The notes beneath the pieces are model-generated. The model was not told the DNA's origin. It saw only the letters and a list, made by a program, of their open reading frames with translations, and ran no database searches. Positions 21,885 through 35,624 of a DNA stretch of 64,000 nucleotides are shown here, piece after piece. The stretch is taken from assembly GCF_000003815.2 (NCBI RefSeq), contig NC_049992.1:21673232-21737231 (forward strand). The letters run 5' to 3'. The translations under genes were made by a program, and so were the position numbers. Positions within the stretch are counted from its first letter, which is position 1. Each line of letters begins with the position of its first letter. The stretch is from Branchiostoma floridae. Taxonomy: Eukaryota > Chordata > Leptocardii > Amphioxiformes > Branchiostomatidae.

Positions 21885-24800
21885 TTAGTGCAATTTTCAT
21901 TCCAACCAAGGATACTGCGAGAGATGAGTAATACCTTTTGGTTCTCACCCGGATATAAAGTACACATTTGAAATTTCGAGACATAGTTATTGAGTTTTAT
22001 GAGTGCCTGCCAAAGTTTAAATCATGGTGATAATTACTTCGTAAGAGACAACTTTTGAAAGTCAGATACCCACTTCTTTCTTGTTCAAGTGGGAAGAGAA
22101 TCTTCATCAAAAATTTTGTCAACGTCTTAGTAGATTTCAGAGCATGAAGAACACAAGTCACACAGCTCTGATCACAGCTCACCACTTACTACTGTACTGA
22201 GTTTGAAAAGGATGTCGGCTGTAAAGCAATTACCTCCCTGATTGAAATTTGGTATTGATAAAAGGCTAGATAATCTCGCCCCAAACTTTAAGCTGTGCAT
22301 CTTATTTCTGGGAAAGGCTAGAAACCTGTCGGTCATCTCTCGTAATAAAACGCATACAGTTTCTGCTTTACAAAAAATAACACTGTTAGAGTCGATGAAT
22401 GCTTATCAAGTTTTCACTCAGAATGTGGACGACTCTTTTGCACTTTGAGGGAATTCCCCACGTCAGATCCCATCATTTGCCTCGCTTGTCTTCAGTACAT
22501 GGTAAGTGTCCAGAACATTACTTCAGCAGGAGGATGCTTTCAGCATCAATGTTTCATAAGGCCATGTCGATTTGATTATAACGTTATAGATGACATCTTC
22601 TGGCAACATCAAAAACGAAAGCTAGCGTACCAAATAAAAATTTGGCCACAAAGTTGTCTTTATTGTTCAATCTCTGTGGCCAGGAAGAACAGATACCTGA
22701 ACACACATTTAGTATTGTATACTAAATTGTAGATTTCGTTTCGTTCTTTCACATCTTTTTTGACCTTAGAATTGACTTTGACATTCGATGAAATTAGCAA
22801 TCTACGACATACTGTTATGATTTGTTAACCACACAGTCAAATCTACATTGTCTAAGAAGACTCCAATTAAAAACTACATACACAGGCCTTATGCCACAGC
22901 AAGTAAGTTATATGGATTACATCTAAACGCATTGATTTTCACCTGGTTCCGGAGAAAAAGATCTATTCCCTTCAGAACATTACGAGAAAATAACAAAAAT
23001 GGGAATATATGTTATGTGTAGCAATGAGTGGCCATGAGTGCACTTGAAGAAGTGACACTAATGAGATAGTCATGTATGTAGTTGCCGGAATGACACTGAT
23101 GAGATACTAGTAGTTGTAGAAGTGACACCATTAAGGTAGTCCTTTTGCACAGGAATAAAATACATAGGTCAAGAAACTAGGTAGGTAGGTAGGTAGGTAA
23201 AATACCTATTGGCTGTGATAGCATATTTCATCACTTCAATTCCTTTTACAACGTTTTTGGTCTACATTTTGAACTTTAGGCATCTTGTTTCTTCCCATAT
23301 TTTTTCGCCCTCTCGCAATCAGATCCAGATTCTGTCCAGATGGTGCATGCCATAGGGCTGCGGCCTATATAATAGTATATAATAGTATCAGAAAAGAACA
23401 CTAGATGACTAGGTAGGGTTAGGGATTATTTAGTGGAGCACCTCTTTATAGTTTTTGTTGTCTTCAGATAAAGTCAGCTGGTTGAAAATCATCTCCTTCT
23501 TCGGTGTTAATATGCGTAATATCTGGACCGATGAATCAAGGGGACTACAGCATGGATAGTGATACACTCAGACACTGTCTGTCATCAAAATTTTAGTGTA
23601 ATATGGCAATTTTGCTGCTGATGCCAGCTAGTCTGTCACTATGGCGTATGCTTGAGCAAATGTTTGAAATTTAACAAGTTGCTGAAAAACGAAATCTATT
23701 GAAAAACACAAAATGTAAAGCTGCCTACATCTACTTGAATTATTTGCTCTTCCTTGTTCACAATTTGTATGCAAATTCCTGACATTGACGTGGTTATTCA
23801 CACCTTGAGCATTCTTTCTCTACGTTATGACGTTAATTAAAGTGGTTTTTACCCTAAGACTTTGGTTTAGTCTCATTTCGTGTTAAGTTTAATCAGCATA
23901 TTTTCAATTCATATGTCATAAATTTAACCATTTGCATAGTAACTTGTGTGTATTTTATTTGTAACCTATAGATTTATCTGAAAAGGCTGGTCAACTTATA
24001 TTCTTTAAGGTTCAGGCAAGCCTCACACAGTTGTGTAACTATATCTCGTCTCTTATAACATCATAATCTTTTGTTTTCAAAATAAAATTAACAACAATTA
24101 ACAACATGTCTTAAAAATTAGGTTTTCCAACATCAAAGTTTTAGGATCCATGAGTGAGACGTTTCTACCAATCGGACTTCAAGTCTATAAACCTAATTTT
24201 CAGTCATGATATTTGGTAGCACGTCTCTCTATGAAGGTCGGCCTTCGGCTACATGTTCCAACCGGACAACATAACTGACATCGTGCATCTTCTCTCAGCC
24301 GGATCTATTCCTCTAACACACGGCTGTGAGGAAAAGGTAAGGTGTGGGAAGCAAATTGGCTCATGTTTCTGGCAAACAAGCTCGGGTTGTTCAGCTGATG
24401 TGCGCGGAAGCATATCTTTGCCTCTAAGGCAAAATCTTTTTACTTGATTTTCACACGGATGGCTGAAGAGCAACCCTAATTACCTTTACCAGAATGGCTA
24501 AGGTTATATTTTGGGCTTGTGCTTTGGGTTTGTCCTTCCCCATCCCCCCCCCCTAGCGGCTTGCTAAGGTATTGCCTCCATTTTCATATCTGGTCGTGCC
24601 TGTTGAGTGGTAGATAGCCCTTGGGGCAGAGAGTGAGTGCTGTGACTTTTGGCCCCCTAGCGGCTTTTTTTTAAACTGCAGGCGAAGGTTTCCTTTCAAT
24701 TGCAAACGTTAGATGAGAATAACTTGTTTCCTCATACAATAGAAAAAGTATGTACATTTTAGAAGAGAACATTTGTTACTTGTAACAGCATTATGTTAAC

Positions 24801-27800
24801 GACAGTAAACGATGCTTGGTGCGAAGTAAACGATATTTTTATACTTTGTCAGGATTAGGATTACAGGACCAGCGTGTTGAAGCCGGATTAACCCTGTAGT
24901 TATTGGTAGGTGGCTATGGCTAAGTCCTGGGATCGTATGAAGTAGAAAGTCACCTTAGTCCCTAGTGTCTTCACCACATACAGCTGCTAATGTAGCAGAG
25001 AAATCAAAATGGAGCTATCTAGTCACGCAATTACTTCGATAGCTGTCTATGAATTTCTATCGGAATAATTTGCGCTTCATGTAGTCCGTGGCCTGGCTGC
25101 AGTACTGGCACGGAACGCTATGATGATGATGTAGTCCTGTACCGGTACCCTGTGGGAGAAATGAGAATTCCCACAGACATAACAGATGGCGTTGCGGAAC
25201 CAAATTGAAGTGCTTAGCTGAACCATTTCCATGCCACGAAATCTGTCAAGTGTCTGGAGAAAATTTCAAATGATAACGGTTGCAATTTCAGGAAGCAACG
25301 GACCTGTTGTCTTTTCTTATCAGTTCCTTCGCCACATCAAATATGTGACTGTTTTCGAGGTAAGATGGTTGCTCACGCACAGTAAAGATGCTTTACGTCC
25401 GGGTACTCTCCACGGCTGCTTGCACGGCCGACTTCGGAGTGTATGCACGAGTCCTGCTGATAGGCCTCATAGTACTGGCGGGGAAATTCTTTCACCTAAG
25501 GAAATGGGATCACCCATCTGTCTTCACACGCCTAGCTTAAGCACTCTGAGGGCATGAAGCATTCAGTACCATCAGTCTGCTGCATCTTAGGTAGATTATT
25601 TCCGTCTTTAATGCACAACTATAAATCATTCGACTAACATTGTAGCTCAGTTGGATAACCCGATAACAGGCTCCAATATGTGATTAATTTGTCAGACCTC
25701 TGACATCATGAGATCTCGTTGTCTGTCAAGGCCATTTGGCCACCATCTTGTTTCCTCAAGTTGCATAAAATTGTTCTTAGTTTGTCTCTAACCTGTCGTC
25801 TCGGCCCCACGTTGTGAAGGACAAACAAAGACGATATTGTATGTTCAGTTTATTGGATATAAACCTACTCTCTGTTCGTACGAGTTTTGCTACTTTTGTT
25901 TTCCTTTTTAAGGCAGATTTAACACACCATTGGCTTCATGATTTGTCCCTATGATTGTAGTTGTAGACAGGTGTACCTTACCCTGCCCTTGGTGCTGAAG
26001 TCTATATCATGTAACGCTGTATGACAGCCACGTTTGGAACTACTGTCCCAAACTGTGTCTCTTCAGTAGTAATTTCCCATAGCTTCTACTTTGCGAGTTT
26101 CCTTGCCTGGGGACTAGTTCAACTTCCATTCTTTTAACGCGGACAATTGTGGTAGGAAACTACAAATCAAAGTTCTTCATAATACTGTACTAACGGTATG
26201 AACTTTTTGCCACATTCATTCAATGCTAGCAAAGTTTGATTCTTTAGTTTTTTTCAATTATTTTGACATTTTTAAGAAGAAAACGCCCAGTAACGTAAAA
26301 TTTGAGGTGAGGTACCCTCCAAGCCAAAAGAGGTCCAATCTCACTGGGTCGTTCCTTGTCTTTTCGAGAAGTGTTAGAGTTCTTTATGTGTAGAGATTTG
26401 AGACTTTGAAGCTCCCTCACACACTGGGTCGCCAGCTTTACTTCACCAACCAACGAATCCCGTCCCTTACAACATATCTGAGCTGAGGCCGACCCAAGCA
26501 GGCATTACTAGAATCCAACTCCGACGGCCGACGGACCTACGGAATGCGATCAACATGGCCAAGCAGTGAGGTTGCGTTACCGCTTGAGCAACCGTGTATA
26601 AAAAGAAATGAAGATCTTTGAGTTTAACACTTAACCCACAGGGCTGAATTCCGCAAGGGTTCCAATGACATAACCCATGCTGTAGCTGTCTACCTTCCGC
26701 GGTTGGGATGACTGTTATTTCCATCATGACGGACGTGCCATCTAACGCGTTTCACAAGTCACATCAGCGGTAGGCGCCAAATACTATTGGGTGAGAATTA
26801 AGATATGGCGTTTATGGTATATTCTGTCGCTTCCATGGTTTTCAAGGTTTGAGCACTAGATTAGTATACGGGAGCTAACCTTAGCAACATCCGTAAATCT
26901 TTCCAAGAAGTCATTCAGACACAGACGAATGAAGTCTCTGCCACAGTTTGTCTATAGGATGTCACAATTTACTGACAGTTTAGACCAGGACAGTCTGTGA
27001 TTTTAGTGCACCTTGTTTGAGAGCATTGATTGTCATGAATGTCGTATTGAATGTGTAAGGGGTGAGAACTGGTGTTCGGACGTTCTCATCGAAAATGGCA
27101 TTTTTTTGGTCGAAAAATAAATCGGCTTTATTTTCAGTGAAAACTACCTGGTTGTTTAGGAAAATTCCTCTTTTAACCATAGCCAAAAAATGGCAAATTA
27201 TTATTTTCGGTCCCATTGGCAATGCATTACAGGGCAGGTAACAAACGCTACTGGTGTTACAGCAGTAGACTTTACACTGTTTTCCTCGAAAGGACTTACC
27301 TTATTCACTACATCATTTAGGTATAAGTGGATGTCCCTTGGGACATTTGAAAAAAGGGCAGCTTTTTTACACCAGGTCGAATAGAAAGCTTAGACATCAT
27401 CGAACAATGGTAACGCTTGTTACAGTCATTTCTGTGCAACATTTTGTTAAGCAAGGTGGGGTACAAATGACAGCCAACAACCCTTTCTTGTTTGTTTAGA
27501 AAGCCAGAAAAATTGTACAGTGTCACAAAAACGGTCATTTCTAGTCTTATGCGTGGATAATATAACCGTGACAACCATCGTACTAGTGGTGGTAACGTTT
27601 GCTACCGAATCTGGCGACAGGCCACCTCAGACCAAGGTCAGTGACAGGAGCAATCTGACGTGATCGGACAGAGGGCCTGGGTAGCTTTCACCTGCCGAAC
27701 AATCATTCTGGGAACTGAATTGTTACATTTTTGGCTACTATTTGAATTCTTCGTTTCTTCTCAGGCGACAGCCATTTTTTAGGGTGTGAAATCCCACCCG

Positions 27801-29108
27801 TGGCTATAATAATCTTCTAACCCATCAACCTATACGAATGTTGTGGTGCATCTTTTGTAAAACATTGCAGGGGTTGTGGAAAAATGAAGGAACCAGTGAT
27901 GTTGTCTATAATTTGCTCCATATCAAGTCGTAAAGGCAGGCGACAGCATTTCGACATTTAAATGAGAACGAGCCGTACATAACGTTGCCTAAAATAGAAC
28001 AGATAATTTAGCAGGTAGATAATAATAATAGCCCTTATTAATGATGTGTGTGTGTGGGGGGGGGGGCTAGCTCTGATTCCCATTCAGTAGATTTCTAGCG
28101 AGGGCAACGCCCATGAAGTCCGCTTTTTCAAATGCAGAGTAACTAATTAACACTAAACTGGTGGCACGCGAGGGCCTAGGGGCAGGGGGGAATATTTCAC
28201 ACCTATTGTCCGTCGATTACTGGCTGTTAAATACCGTCAATACATTACAAAGGAAATCTTTGTAGGGCTTCCTTTAGTTTACAGCATGTATTTTGTAAGC
28301 TGGTCCCTTTCAATGCCGGCAATATAGAATAGAAGGAAGGACTGAAAAAAACAAACAATACGACTTGAGTACATAGCGTTATATTTGACAATTTACTACA
28401 GCCGTTGCACACGGGTCATCAGATTCAGAGATCTTTTTACCTACTACGGTTACAAGATTCAAGTTGTGACTTGTAGAAGTACAGTAGAACTACGTGATGT
28501 TTTTATTTTATGTTTTACAAAATAACAACGATGGATAATGTCACATTATCCCAAAACTCAATATCGTCTTTACCGACTGTGGTTGTCTGGGATGTTTGTG
28601 GTACTTCTACCGCATGAATAAATTATCGTGTTTACATAGCTAGGTGACGGACGTATTCAAATTCTGGAAGTGGTTTTGCATCACATAGAAGCAACCTTTC
28701 AAACATGTGAACGTCTTTGTCAAAGTTACAAGTGTGTTGTCAGCTACTTTTGCATAATTACAAGAAGATTAACAAATGAAATAAACCAAATGAAGCAGAA
28801 TGACCGATTATATGGTGCGTGATTTACGCTGACTGTAATATATGTAACAGAACGGATCTTATTTTCGAAGATAGAACCTCCTTGACATGACGAAGCATAT
28901 GCAGCAAGACATATCGCGGTGTAACTTTGTGTAGTATATGCAACATGAGTCACTCAGTTCTAAACTGAGTACGTTGTATCAAGGTCTTCGGCCGGGCGAT
29001 ATGTAACCAAGGAGGTGTTTTTTTTAATCTCCTTGATGTAACTTAAAAATGTAACGTTTATAGTTTATGTTTGGACAGTGACAATTATTAAAGTGTTATT
29101 GGCGCTTA
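21885..29108. other. no gene seen over 7 kb
   Basis: I found no exon chain here. Minor features: three degenerate ~46-bp repeats (GTGACAC..ATGAGATA) near 23,050-23,140, a GGTA tetranucleotide run at 23,184-23,206, and a GT/G run at 28,050-28,068. A frame at 24,253-24,336 ends at a GTAAGG donor but has no recognisable product. Confidence 0.35.
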
Positions 29109-30160
29109 AGCCCCGGTCACAAAGCGCGTACGATTCCTTGCGATTCCTTCCGATGCGCAGGATAAGCGCAGTGCGTCGTAAGTCGGGGGAGAATCGGAAG
29201 CAATGGTTTAAGTATATAAAGCCGTGGTCACAAAGCGCGTAGTGCATCGTACGATGAGGTCATAAGAGCGTGCCTGCGTCAATCGCAGTGAATCATAGTA
29301 AATCGGGGAGCGTCGTATGGCGAAAAATAGAGCTGAAATGGATTTTGAACATGTTCAAAATTTCGCTATCGTCGTAAGATTTTATTTGCCCCCATAGCAG
29401 ACTTCATTACGGCAATTTTTGTCTACTGATGAGGTTATAGATTTATGATTTTTTAGCATGATGTGATGGTTTCAGTTTTCCCTGATATTGTCGATATTGA
29501 CGAAAAGGGGAAATATATCAGTCGCAACTGCCACAGTCGCAACCAGAGAACAGCGCGCCCCGCACAGGTGATGCAGACAATTGTTTGATCGCTTCATACA
29601 CGTGAGTTTATAATTAGATCAAATCTCAGCTCTCGTCGGTCTTGGGTCAGTTTACCATAATCGTAATAACCATGGGGACAACTCGAACATAAAGGCAGGC
29701 TCTATGAGTCGGAAATACATATGATATAATGCTTATCATATGATTTTTGTATGATGGCATCTTTTTGTTGAGAGCATATCATGATACGATCTTCGAAAGA
29801 GCCTGACACGTAGCAGGCCGAGATAACCATACCAGTACTCACGCTTGATTTGAACTTTTGCTTGTAATACTCTTGTTGTCATGGTCTTTTTTAATTTATT
29901 TTTACAGTTAAAGATATCATAGGAAGGTATTTAACAGCTATGTCCACATTTTGTTGGTTAAAGAAGCACAAAAGCGGTCAGACGGCTATACAGAAGAGAC
30001 ACAAGTAAAAAATCTTGCGACGCTGGAAAAATTTTGAACACCATCCGATGCGTTGCGATGGCTTGCGATGCTTACGATTTTCTTGCGATGTACTGTGCTC
30101 ATCGTACGATATGCGGAATAGTCCATCGTAAGGAATCGTACGCGCTTTGTGACCGGGGCT
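29109..30160. mobile_element. 1,052-bp DNA transposon with TTA target duplication (PIF/Harbinger-like, non-autonomous)
   Basis: The left end AGCCCCGGTCACAAAGCGCG and the right end, read in reverse, are identical over at least 30 bp (continuing TACGATTCCTT). Both ends are flanked by TTA (29106-29108 and 30161-30163), the 3-bp T-A-rich duplication typical of PIF/Harbinger elements. An additional internal copy of the terminal sequence (AAGCCGTGGTCACAAAGCGCG) starts near 29,219. Subterminal TGCGATG/CGATGCG repeats crowd both ends. No transposase frame is present inside, so it would need transposase in trans. Confidence 0.85.
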
Positions 30161-30246
30161 TTAGCGAAGATTTTTGTATAATGACTAGTCATGATTTTTT
30201 TACAGGATCGTTGACAAATATTTTTTTTGCTTGTTATTACCGATTT

Positions 30247-30564
30247 CTATGTCTCCCGCCATGACCGTTGAACCAAAGACTTGGGATGCGCTGTTAGGTG
30301 ACTGTCCTGGAAAATGCGTTCGATGTCTTCTCTCGCTGATTGTCTGTAATTTGGGGCGTCACAATGCGCCATAAAATCCTCATCCAGGTCAAGTTTAGAT
30401 TTGATTTCCCTCCATTTTTGTACGCGGCCCTTCCTGGAGAGCTTGCTCTTGTTGGGAAATGTTGGGTCAACTCGACAAATTTCACCTTCGTCGGGATCCG
30501 TTCCTTCACGTAGCGACCGCTCCATTAGCGCGAGCGTAGCACCATTGAAAGTGTAAAACTTCAT
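30247..30564 (-). CDS. uncharacterised 105-residue open frame
   Basis: The minus-strand ATG at 30564 (A at -3) opens 105 codons with a hydrophilic, protein-like composition: KFYTFNGATLALMERSLREG near the start, GRVQKWREIKSKLDLDEDF in the middle. No family recognised. It lies 86 bp from the transposon at 29,109-30,160 but outside its terminal repeats. It could be an exon, or a relic of a different mobile element. Evidence is composition and length only. Confidence 0.3.
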   Translation of the reverse strand: MKFYTFNGATLALMERSLREGTDPDEGEICRVDPTFPNKSKLSRKGRVQKWREIKSKLDLDEDFMAHCDAPNYRQSAREDIERIFQDSHLTAHPKSLVQRSWRET

Positions 30565-31967
30565 TTCTACAGTCCCAAAGCATTTTGATCATCAAACTGT
30601 CAAAGTTGAGTATTTTCAAGCTGATCTATCTAGACATACGGAAGAAACTCAAAATAGCAACTCAAATGTGCTTGGGTTGAGTTTAGGACATTTACATGAA
30701 ACTAGGGGCGCTACAAGGGGTGCGATTAGCCCGTAACTGGGCTGCCATTGGCTGATTGTCGACTGCGGTCAGTGACCTGCTAGCAGCCATCTGATTGGTC
30801 CTCGCTAGAAACCGCCAGATATCTACTGCATGTGAAATAGTGTACACGGGGGGGGGGGGGGGGGCTGGGGTGTAATTCACCATACGGTATTGAAAACCCA
30901 ACATTTTCCTTAGTCCCCAAACGGAGTCAGGTACCAATTTTCACACCTGGGTGGAGTGAGGGTGGAGCACAGCACTAGCTTTGGGCGCATATAGGAGACT
31001 CTGCCAAATACCTCTAGCTTGGGGCCAAACACCTTAACTGTTCACTTTTTTCCAGGTTGACCTGTGATCTTTGAGGTTATGGTGTAGGTACTTGGTGCAT
31101 TTTCATGGAAAAAAACTTTTCATTATGTTTGCATGAGGCTTAAAAAACATGCAATCATCAACACTGATGGAAGCATTTGTTTTATGTGTTGGAAGACAAA
31201 ATGTGCTGCTGATTTGACGGCAGCCAAACGTTGTTATCACCAGACTGGGACGGCCATTCAAGGACATTCGATCGGTAGGAATTGCGTAACTTGAATGTCC
31301 CAGATGAATTTCTAGAAGCAACTTATATGGGACATCCATGTGCATGTAATTCCTATGGGACTACTTGCAATTGATGAGAGGCGTCCTTATCCGAGGTACT
31401 GATGCACCAACAGGACAGGAATCCTCCATAGTATAAGGGACAGTAGTTACGGGGACACGCATCTCGCATTCTCCTTAACTCTTTGTGGTAAAACGTAACA
31501 GCTCGAACGCTAACGATGAACGAGCCCCCCTCCCCATATCTGCTTGGAGATTATTGTACAGTACCGAACGCTATATGAGTCCTTGGGCAATAATTTGCAA
31601 CAAACTAAATTTTTATTATTATGAAGGTGTTATACAGAGTGCCCCAGAGTGCCCAATGACATCTCTACTGGCTAAATAGTGACGGAGTGTCTGTTTGATG
31701 TTGTAATCTCCACACGGAGAGTAACAAGCTTTCGCCTCATCTATGTCGTCGTAGTAGAATCTCCGCTAAAAGCATTCAACTTTCGTTTTAATCTCCCACT
31801 CTTAGACATACCGGCTCATAATAATTCAGTCAATAAACCTTTAAGTGCAAATGTCAACCGAATTTTCCTATGACATTCAGCCATGACATTATTTTGCAAT
31901 GAACAACTTAACACAAAATATACACCCTTCTGAAGTTATTTGTCGGATTGCGTGGAGTAATCAGCAG
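30565..31967. other. no gene seen
   Basis: Contains a poly-G run (about 30,847-30,864) and no supportable exon. Confidence 0.4.
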
Positions 31968-32150
31968 CGCGTTTGGCTCTTAGGAAAGGCACTTTACACA
32001 GCTTTCCTCCACTCAGATCAAAATGAGTACCTAGCTATAGCTTCGGCTAGGGTCTTCCCTCGTATAGGTCCGGACGTTAAATGGAGGTCCTTGTTTGGGG
32101 AGCGCCACACCTCACGCACGTTAAAGAACCCGTCACACCTTCGCGAAAAA
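31968..32150 (+). mobile_element. tRNA-SINE body fragment (head missing)
   Basis: GGAAAGGCACTTTACAC, AAAATGAGTACCTAGCT and GCACGTTAAAGAACCC match the bodies of the SINEs at 33,026 and 39,649. The tRNA-like head is missing. Confidence 0.75.
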
Positions 32151-32465
32151 TGTTTTTGTGAGAAGCAGAAAAGCATGATGTAAACTTGCAATGTATGTAC
32201 TCTACGATGGTTATGCACTGTTTGCTTCTCAAAATAACGCGTACGTTTTGTCGAAGGGTGTATATATTGCACAGACCACTATGTTCAATGAATACTAGTA
32301 ATACCTTGTTTTATGATAATAATGGCAGTTGCATTTTACTGTCATTAGTGAAATTAGCGATTTAACAGACAGCTTATATAAACAGCAATTCTACGTTCGA
32401 CGAGACAAGGAAAGTGCTCTGTTCATTTGTCATTCTTTTGCTGTTTTCAGAATTCCCGAATGTTG

Positions 32466-32710
32466 CTTTATCTTCTCACCTCCATGAGAAATGGAGGTAT
32501 AGTTTTTAGCGTGTCCGTGTGTCTCTGTGTGTGTGTGTGTCTGTGTGCCAGGATATTTGTGGTCAGCATAACTTTAACCCCTGGATGGATTGTAATGATA
32601 TTTGGTATGTGGGTAGGGGTGGGAAGACCATGGAGGTTATATAACCTCCTTGGGAAGACGAAGGTCAAGGTCGATTTGGGGCACCCTAGTGTGCGACCTT
32701 AGTACTGTAG
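32466..32710 (+). repeat. dispersed repeat with ACCTCCAT/ATGGAGGT hairpin head
   Basis: Second copy of the element at 14,545: a hairpin (ACCTCCATGAGAAATGGAGGT), a TG-rich stretch, then TAACCCCTGGATGGATTGTA. A further hairpin, GGAGGTTATATAACCTCC, occurs near 32,633-32,650. Shorter hairpins of the same kind occur at about 50,925 and 28,996. Confidence 0.5.
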
Positions 32711-33025
32711 CAGATTTTCCGTATACTAGTATTTTGACCTGGACATGTTATGATCTTGATTTTTTGGTGGAAGAAGTGATGTATGTTTTGACCCTCTAGT
32801 GGCTTGCTCTGGAACTGCAGGTGCATTCTGATAAAATGTTCCAAGGAGCATAACGGAACATAGGAACAACGGATTTCATGATATATAAAATGCAGGTATC
32901 TTCAGCAGAGATGTACATATTGAAGTGTAAATTGTGCAAATTTGGACTTAATTTGCATAATCAATGAAAAAAATTATTTACAGTGTTTTCCATAATAGGA
33001 CTCAAATACATGTAACGTGTTGTTT

Positions 33026-33458
33026 GTGGGACCGCGTGGCGAAGAGGCAGCATGTTCGGATCTGCACCGAGAGGCTTCGCGTTCGAATCCGGCTGCCGTG
33101 CCACTGATCTTGTGCCCTTGGGGAAGGCACTTTACACGACTTTACTCACTTTCCTCGGGTGAAAATGAGTACCTAGCTTCGGCATTAAATGGAGGTCCCG
33201 TGTATGGGGAGAGCCACACCCCATGCACGTTAAAGAACCCCCACACGTGCGATGGTGCGGTGTTGGATGGAGCAAATAATTCTGTCTGGAGTTGGTTATT
33301 CACTACAAATCACCCGGATGGAGACCTGGCGAACCTTCGTGTAGTATCAGCCACACGGTGATTTACATACAGCTCAACATGTTGTGCTGCCCCTACGGCT
33401 GATTAATCAGTCTTAGGCTGACTAAAAGGCTATGGGACGAATGGAATGGAATGGTAGT
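33026..33458 (+). mobile_element. tRNA-derived SINE
   Basis: The tRNA-like head GTGGGACCGCGTGGCGAAGA has a degenerate A box (TGGCGAAGAGGC) and a good B box (GTTCGAATCCG at 33,081-33,091), the internal RNA polymerase III promoter. The body has AAGGCACTTTACACGACTTT, AAAATGAGTACCTAGCTTCG and GCACGTTAAAGAACCC. The copy ends in a GGAAT-type short repeat. It shares head and body with the copy at 39,649. Confidence 0.85.
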
Positions 33459-35376
33459 TTGTGGCAGGTGGAAAATTAGCAGAGACCAACTATGCATGTC
33501 AACATTTTGTAACATGTGTAAGTTTTGTTTTGTGGCCAGAGAAATGAGAGGGAACTTTTTACACATTCACCAAATCCATTCATTCAACCAAAGTAGGCTG
33601 TGTTGCAAAGACACGTCCTAGTGCTATGGACCCTGTTCAGGTGTTAGAGTCCATAAATGTATTGCCAAACGTTGTTGACCTGTCTTGGACAGGTCGGTGT
33701 CTTTTCGATGGTACTTACGTTACTCAGTTGTTTTCCTGTTAACAAAGGATAACAAACCAAACCCAAACAAACAAGAGTTTAAGAACCTCATTTTTTCGTC
33801 AAATATTGAGTGTTTTTGTAGATTTCCTGTTTTGAAGCAGGTTTTCGCTGATAATGCATTAGCAAATAAAGGTTCCTGGTTACCATAACCATGTCCTTTG
33901 TCCTGAACTTCGGGAAGTAAATCTCATTTTATGTCTAGTTGTGGAGATTGAATTGTATGTGAATATTGTTTACATGGATGTCTAACCCTTATAAAAATGT
34001 CCTTTTTTCTTCTAAATACAAGCCACCCTACTCCCTAATGTGAAAGGTTGTTTAATAACATTTCCCATAGATTGTGGAAAACGTTAAAATCTACATCGTC
34101 TTTGTACAGTGATGGTCAACTTAGATTAACGTACACATGACACGTGTTTTATTCTATCATTTGTAATAAAGAACTCATGAGACACTTCCCTAATAAATAA
34201 TTATGCATAGGCGCACATTCTCTGCACAACTGATATCTAGAATTCTCATGCCTACCTAACATTATTTATGTATCAATTTTTAACAGGAAAAATATAATTA
34301 CAGTTTTCTCGATAGTTTTGTGAGAAACTTTAATTTGCCTAATTTGTGTCTGATTTTTTTTTCTAGCTTGTAATAAATCTAAACATCCGTTTAACAACTT
34401 TTATCTGTGTATCCCACAGGACTAATAAGACCACGAGCACGTTAACCCTATTATAGCAGGAAATTTGAGACAGGAAATAGAATAACATTTGATAACCTAT
34501 TCTGCAACCTTAGACCTATTCCTATCAGATCCGGTGCGGCGTGCCTACCTTGTGGATATAGCCCTGTTATGGAAAAACTAGAATTATGCAGTTTCCTCAT
34601 AGGATATTCTGATAAGGTCCTGATTTGAATAATTTGCATCTAATTCTGTACATCTCTTATCGCCATATTTTACCAAATTATCGTGGTCATGTGTCGAGGA
34701 CAAGCACATAGAAACACTGGCATGATAGAATTCCCTCATAATCATAAAAACGTTATCTTTATCTTGTACAACTTGCATCTAGTTGTCTAAGCTGCCTACG
34801 TGCAGTAAATCACGAAATCACCGTTATCTTATTTAGTTATCCTGCAGTTCCAGAACAATCTGCTAGGGGGACCAAAGTACAAAAGACGTGTGTTATCAAT
34901 TACATTGTACTACAATCTATCCATACTTCCATAGCTTTTTAAGTTATATGCAGAAACACAAACACATCAAAAACAATACCTCCGTTCACGCACGTAATAA
35001 ATGAAAGCAAAAAGAACAAATAATGTCCACATCAAGCTGAGTTCCATTTGTCCTTCCAGTTTCAACATTTTACGAAAAAGTATCAAAATAGCAACAACAA
35101 TATAATTTTGCACGCACTGCAACATCACATTATTTCAAAGCTCGATCACGTCCAACTCGGAAAAATGCCTTTCTTGCTAAAATCTGGGTTGTACAAAAAC
35201 TGTCAACACTTCACTCTGGACACCTCTATGTAGTTTTTATAGCAACTGCAATTAAAGAAGGGTCTGCTGACCTATTTTGGTGGTAACGCAACTGGCTGTT
35301 CGTAGATTCTTACCAAAATCAACCTTGACATAAATTCCTTTCATGACCTGTAGAGTCATGGTTTGGTGGCAGTAGC
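33459..35376. other. no gene seen; presumed 3' flank of the distal TMEM47-like gene
   Basis: AT-rich. The right-hand few hundred bases are the 3' untranslated or flanking region of the minus-strand gene ending at 35,377. No clear AATAAA in the correct orientation was found close to its stop. Confidence 0.4.
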
Positions 35377-35624
35377 CTACAGATCGTCATTCTCTGCAGA
35401 CATGTAATACTCGGTGGTCTGTTTGATCTCGTCCCTGTCCTTCCCGCAGAGGAAGATGAGCGAGGCGCCGAAGTTGAAGAAGACGGCCCCCCAGCCGACC
35501 CCGTACCCCCAGCCGAACTCCCAGTTGTCCCGGAACCACTCGCCCGCCGCGGTGGGTGTCTGGGCCAGTGTCTCCGTCAGATCCATGTGGAACAGTGCCG
35601 GGAACACCACCAGGGACACCAGAC
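35377..35624 (-). CDS. TMEM47: TMEM47-like (distal), exon 3 (terminal)
   Basis: The acceptor TTGTTTCAG precedes 35624. Encodes the end of TM3 (LVSLVVFPALFHM), the second extracellular loop, the WEFGWGYGVGWG signature, TM4 and the tail ending AENDDL, then TAG. Confidence 0.9.

Noticed and set aside
24253..24336. Coding exon MFQPDNITDIVHLLSAGSIP... ending at GTAAGG
   Set aside because: No recognisable homology, no partner exon, and an antisense frame of similar quality. Donor-like matches of this strength occur by chance over 64 kb.
33026..33100. tRNA gene
   Set aside because: A and B boxes are present, but the sequence continues into a SINE body shared with other copies and does not form a complete cloverleaf.
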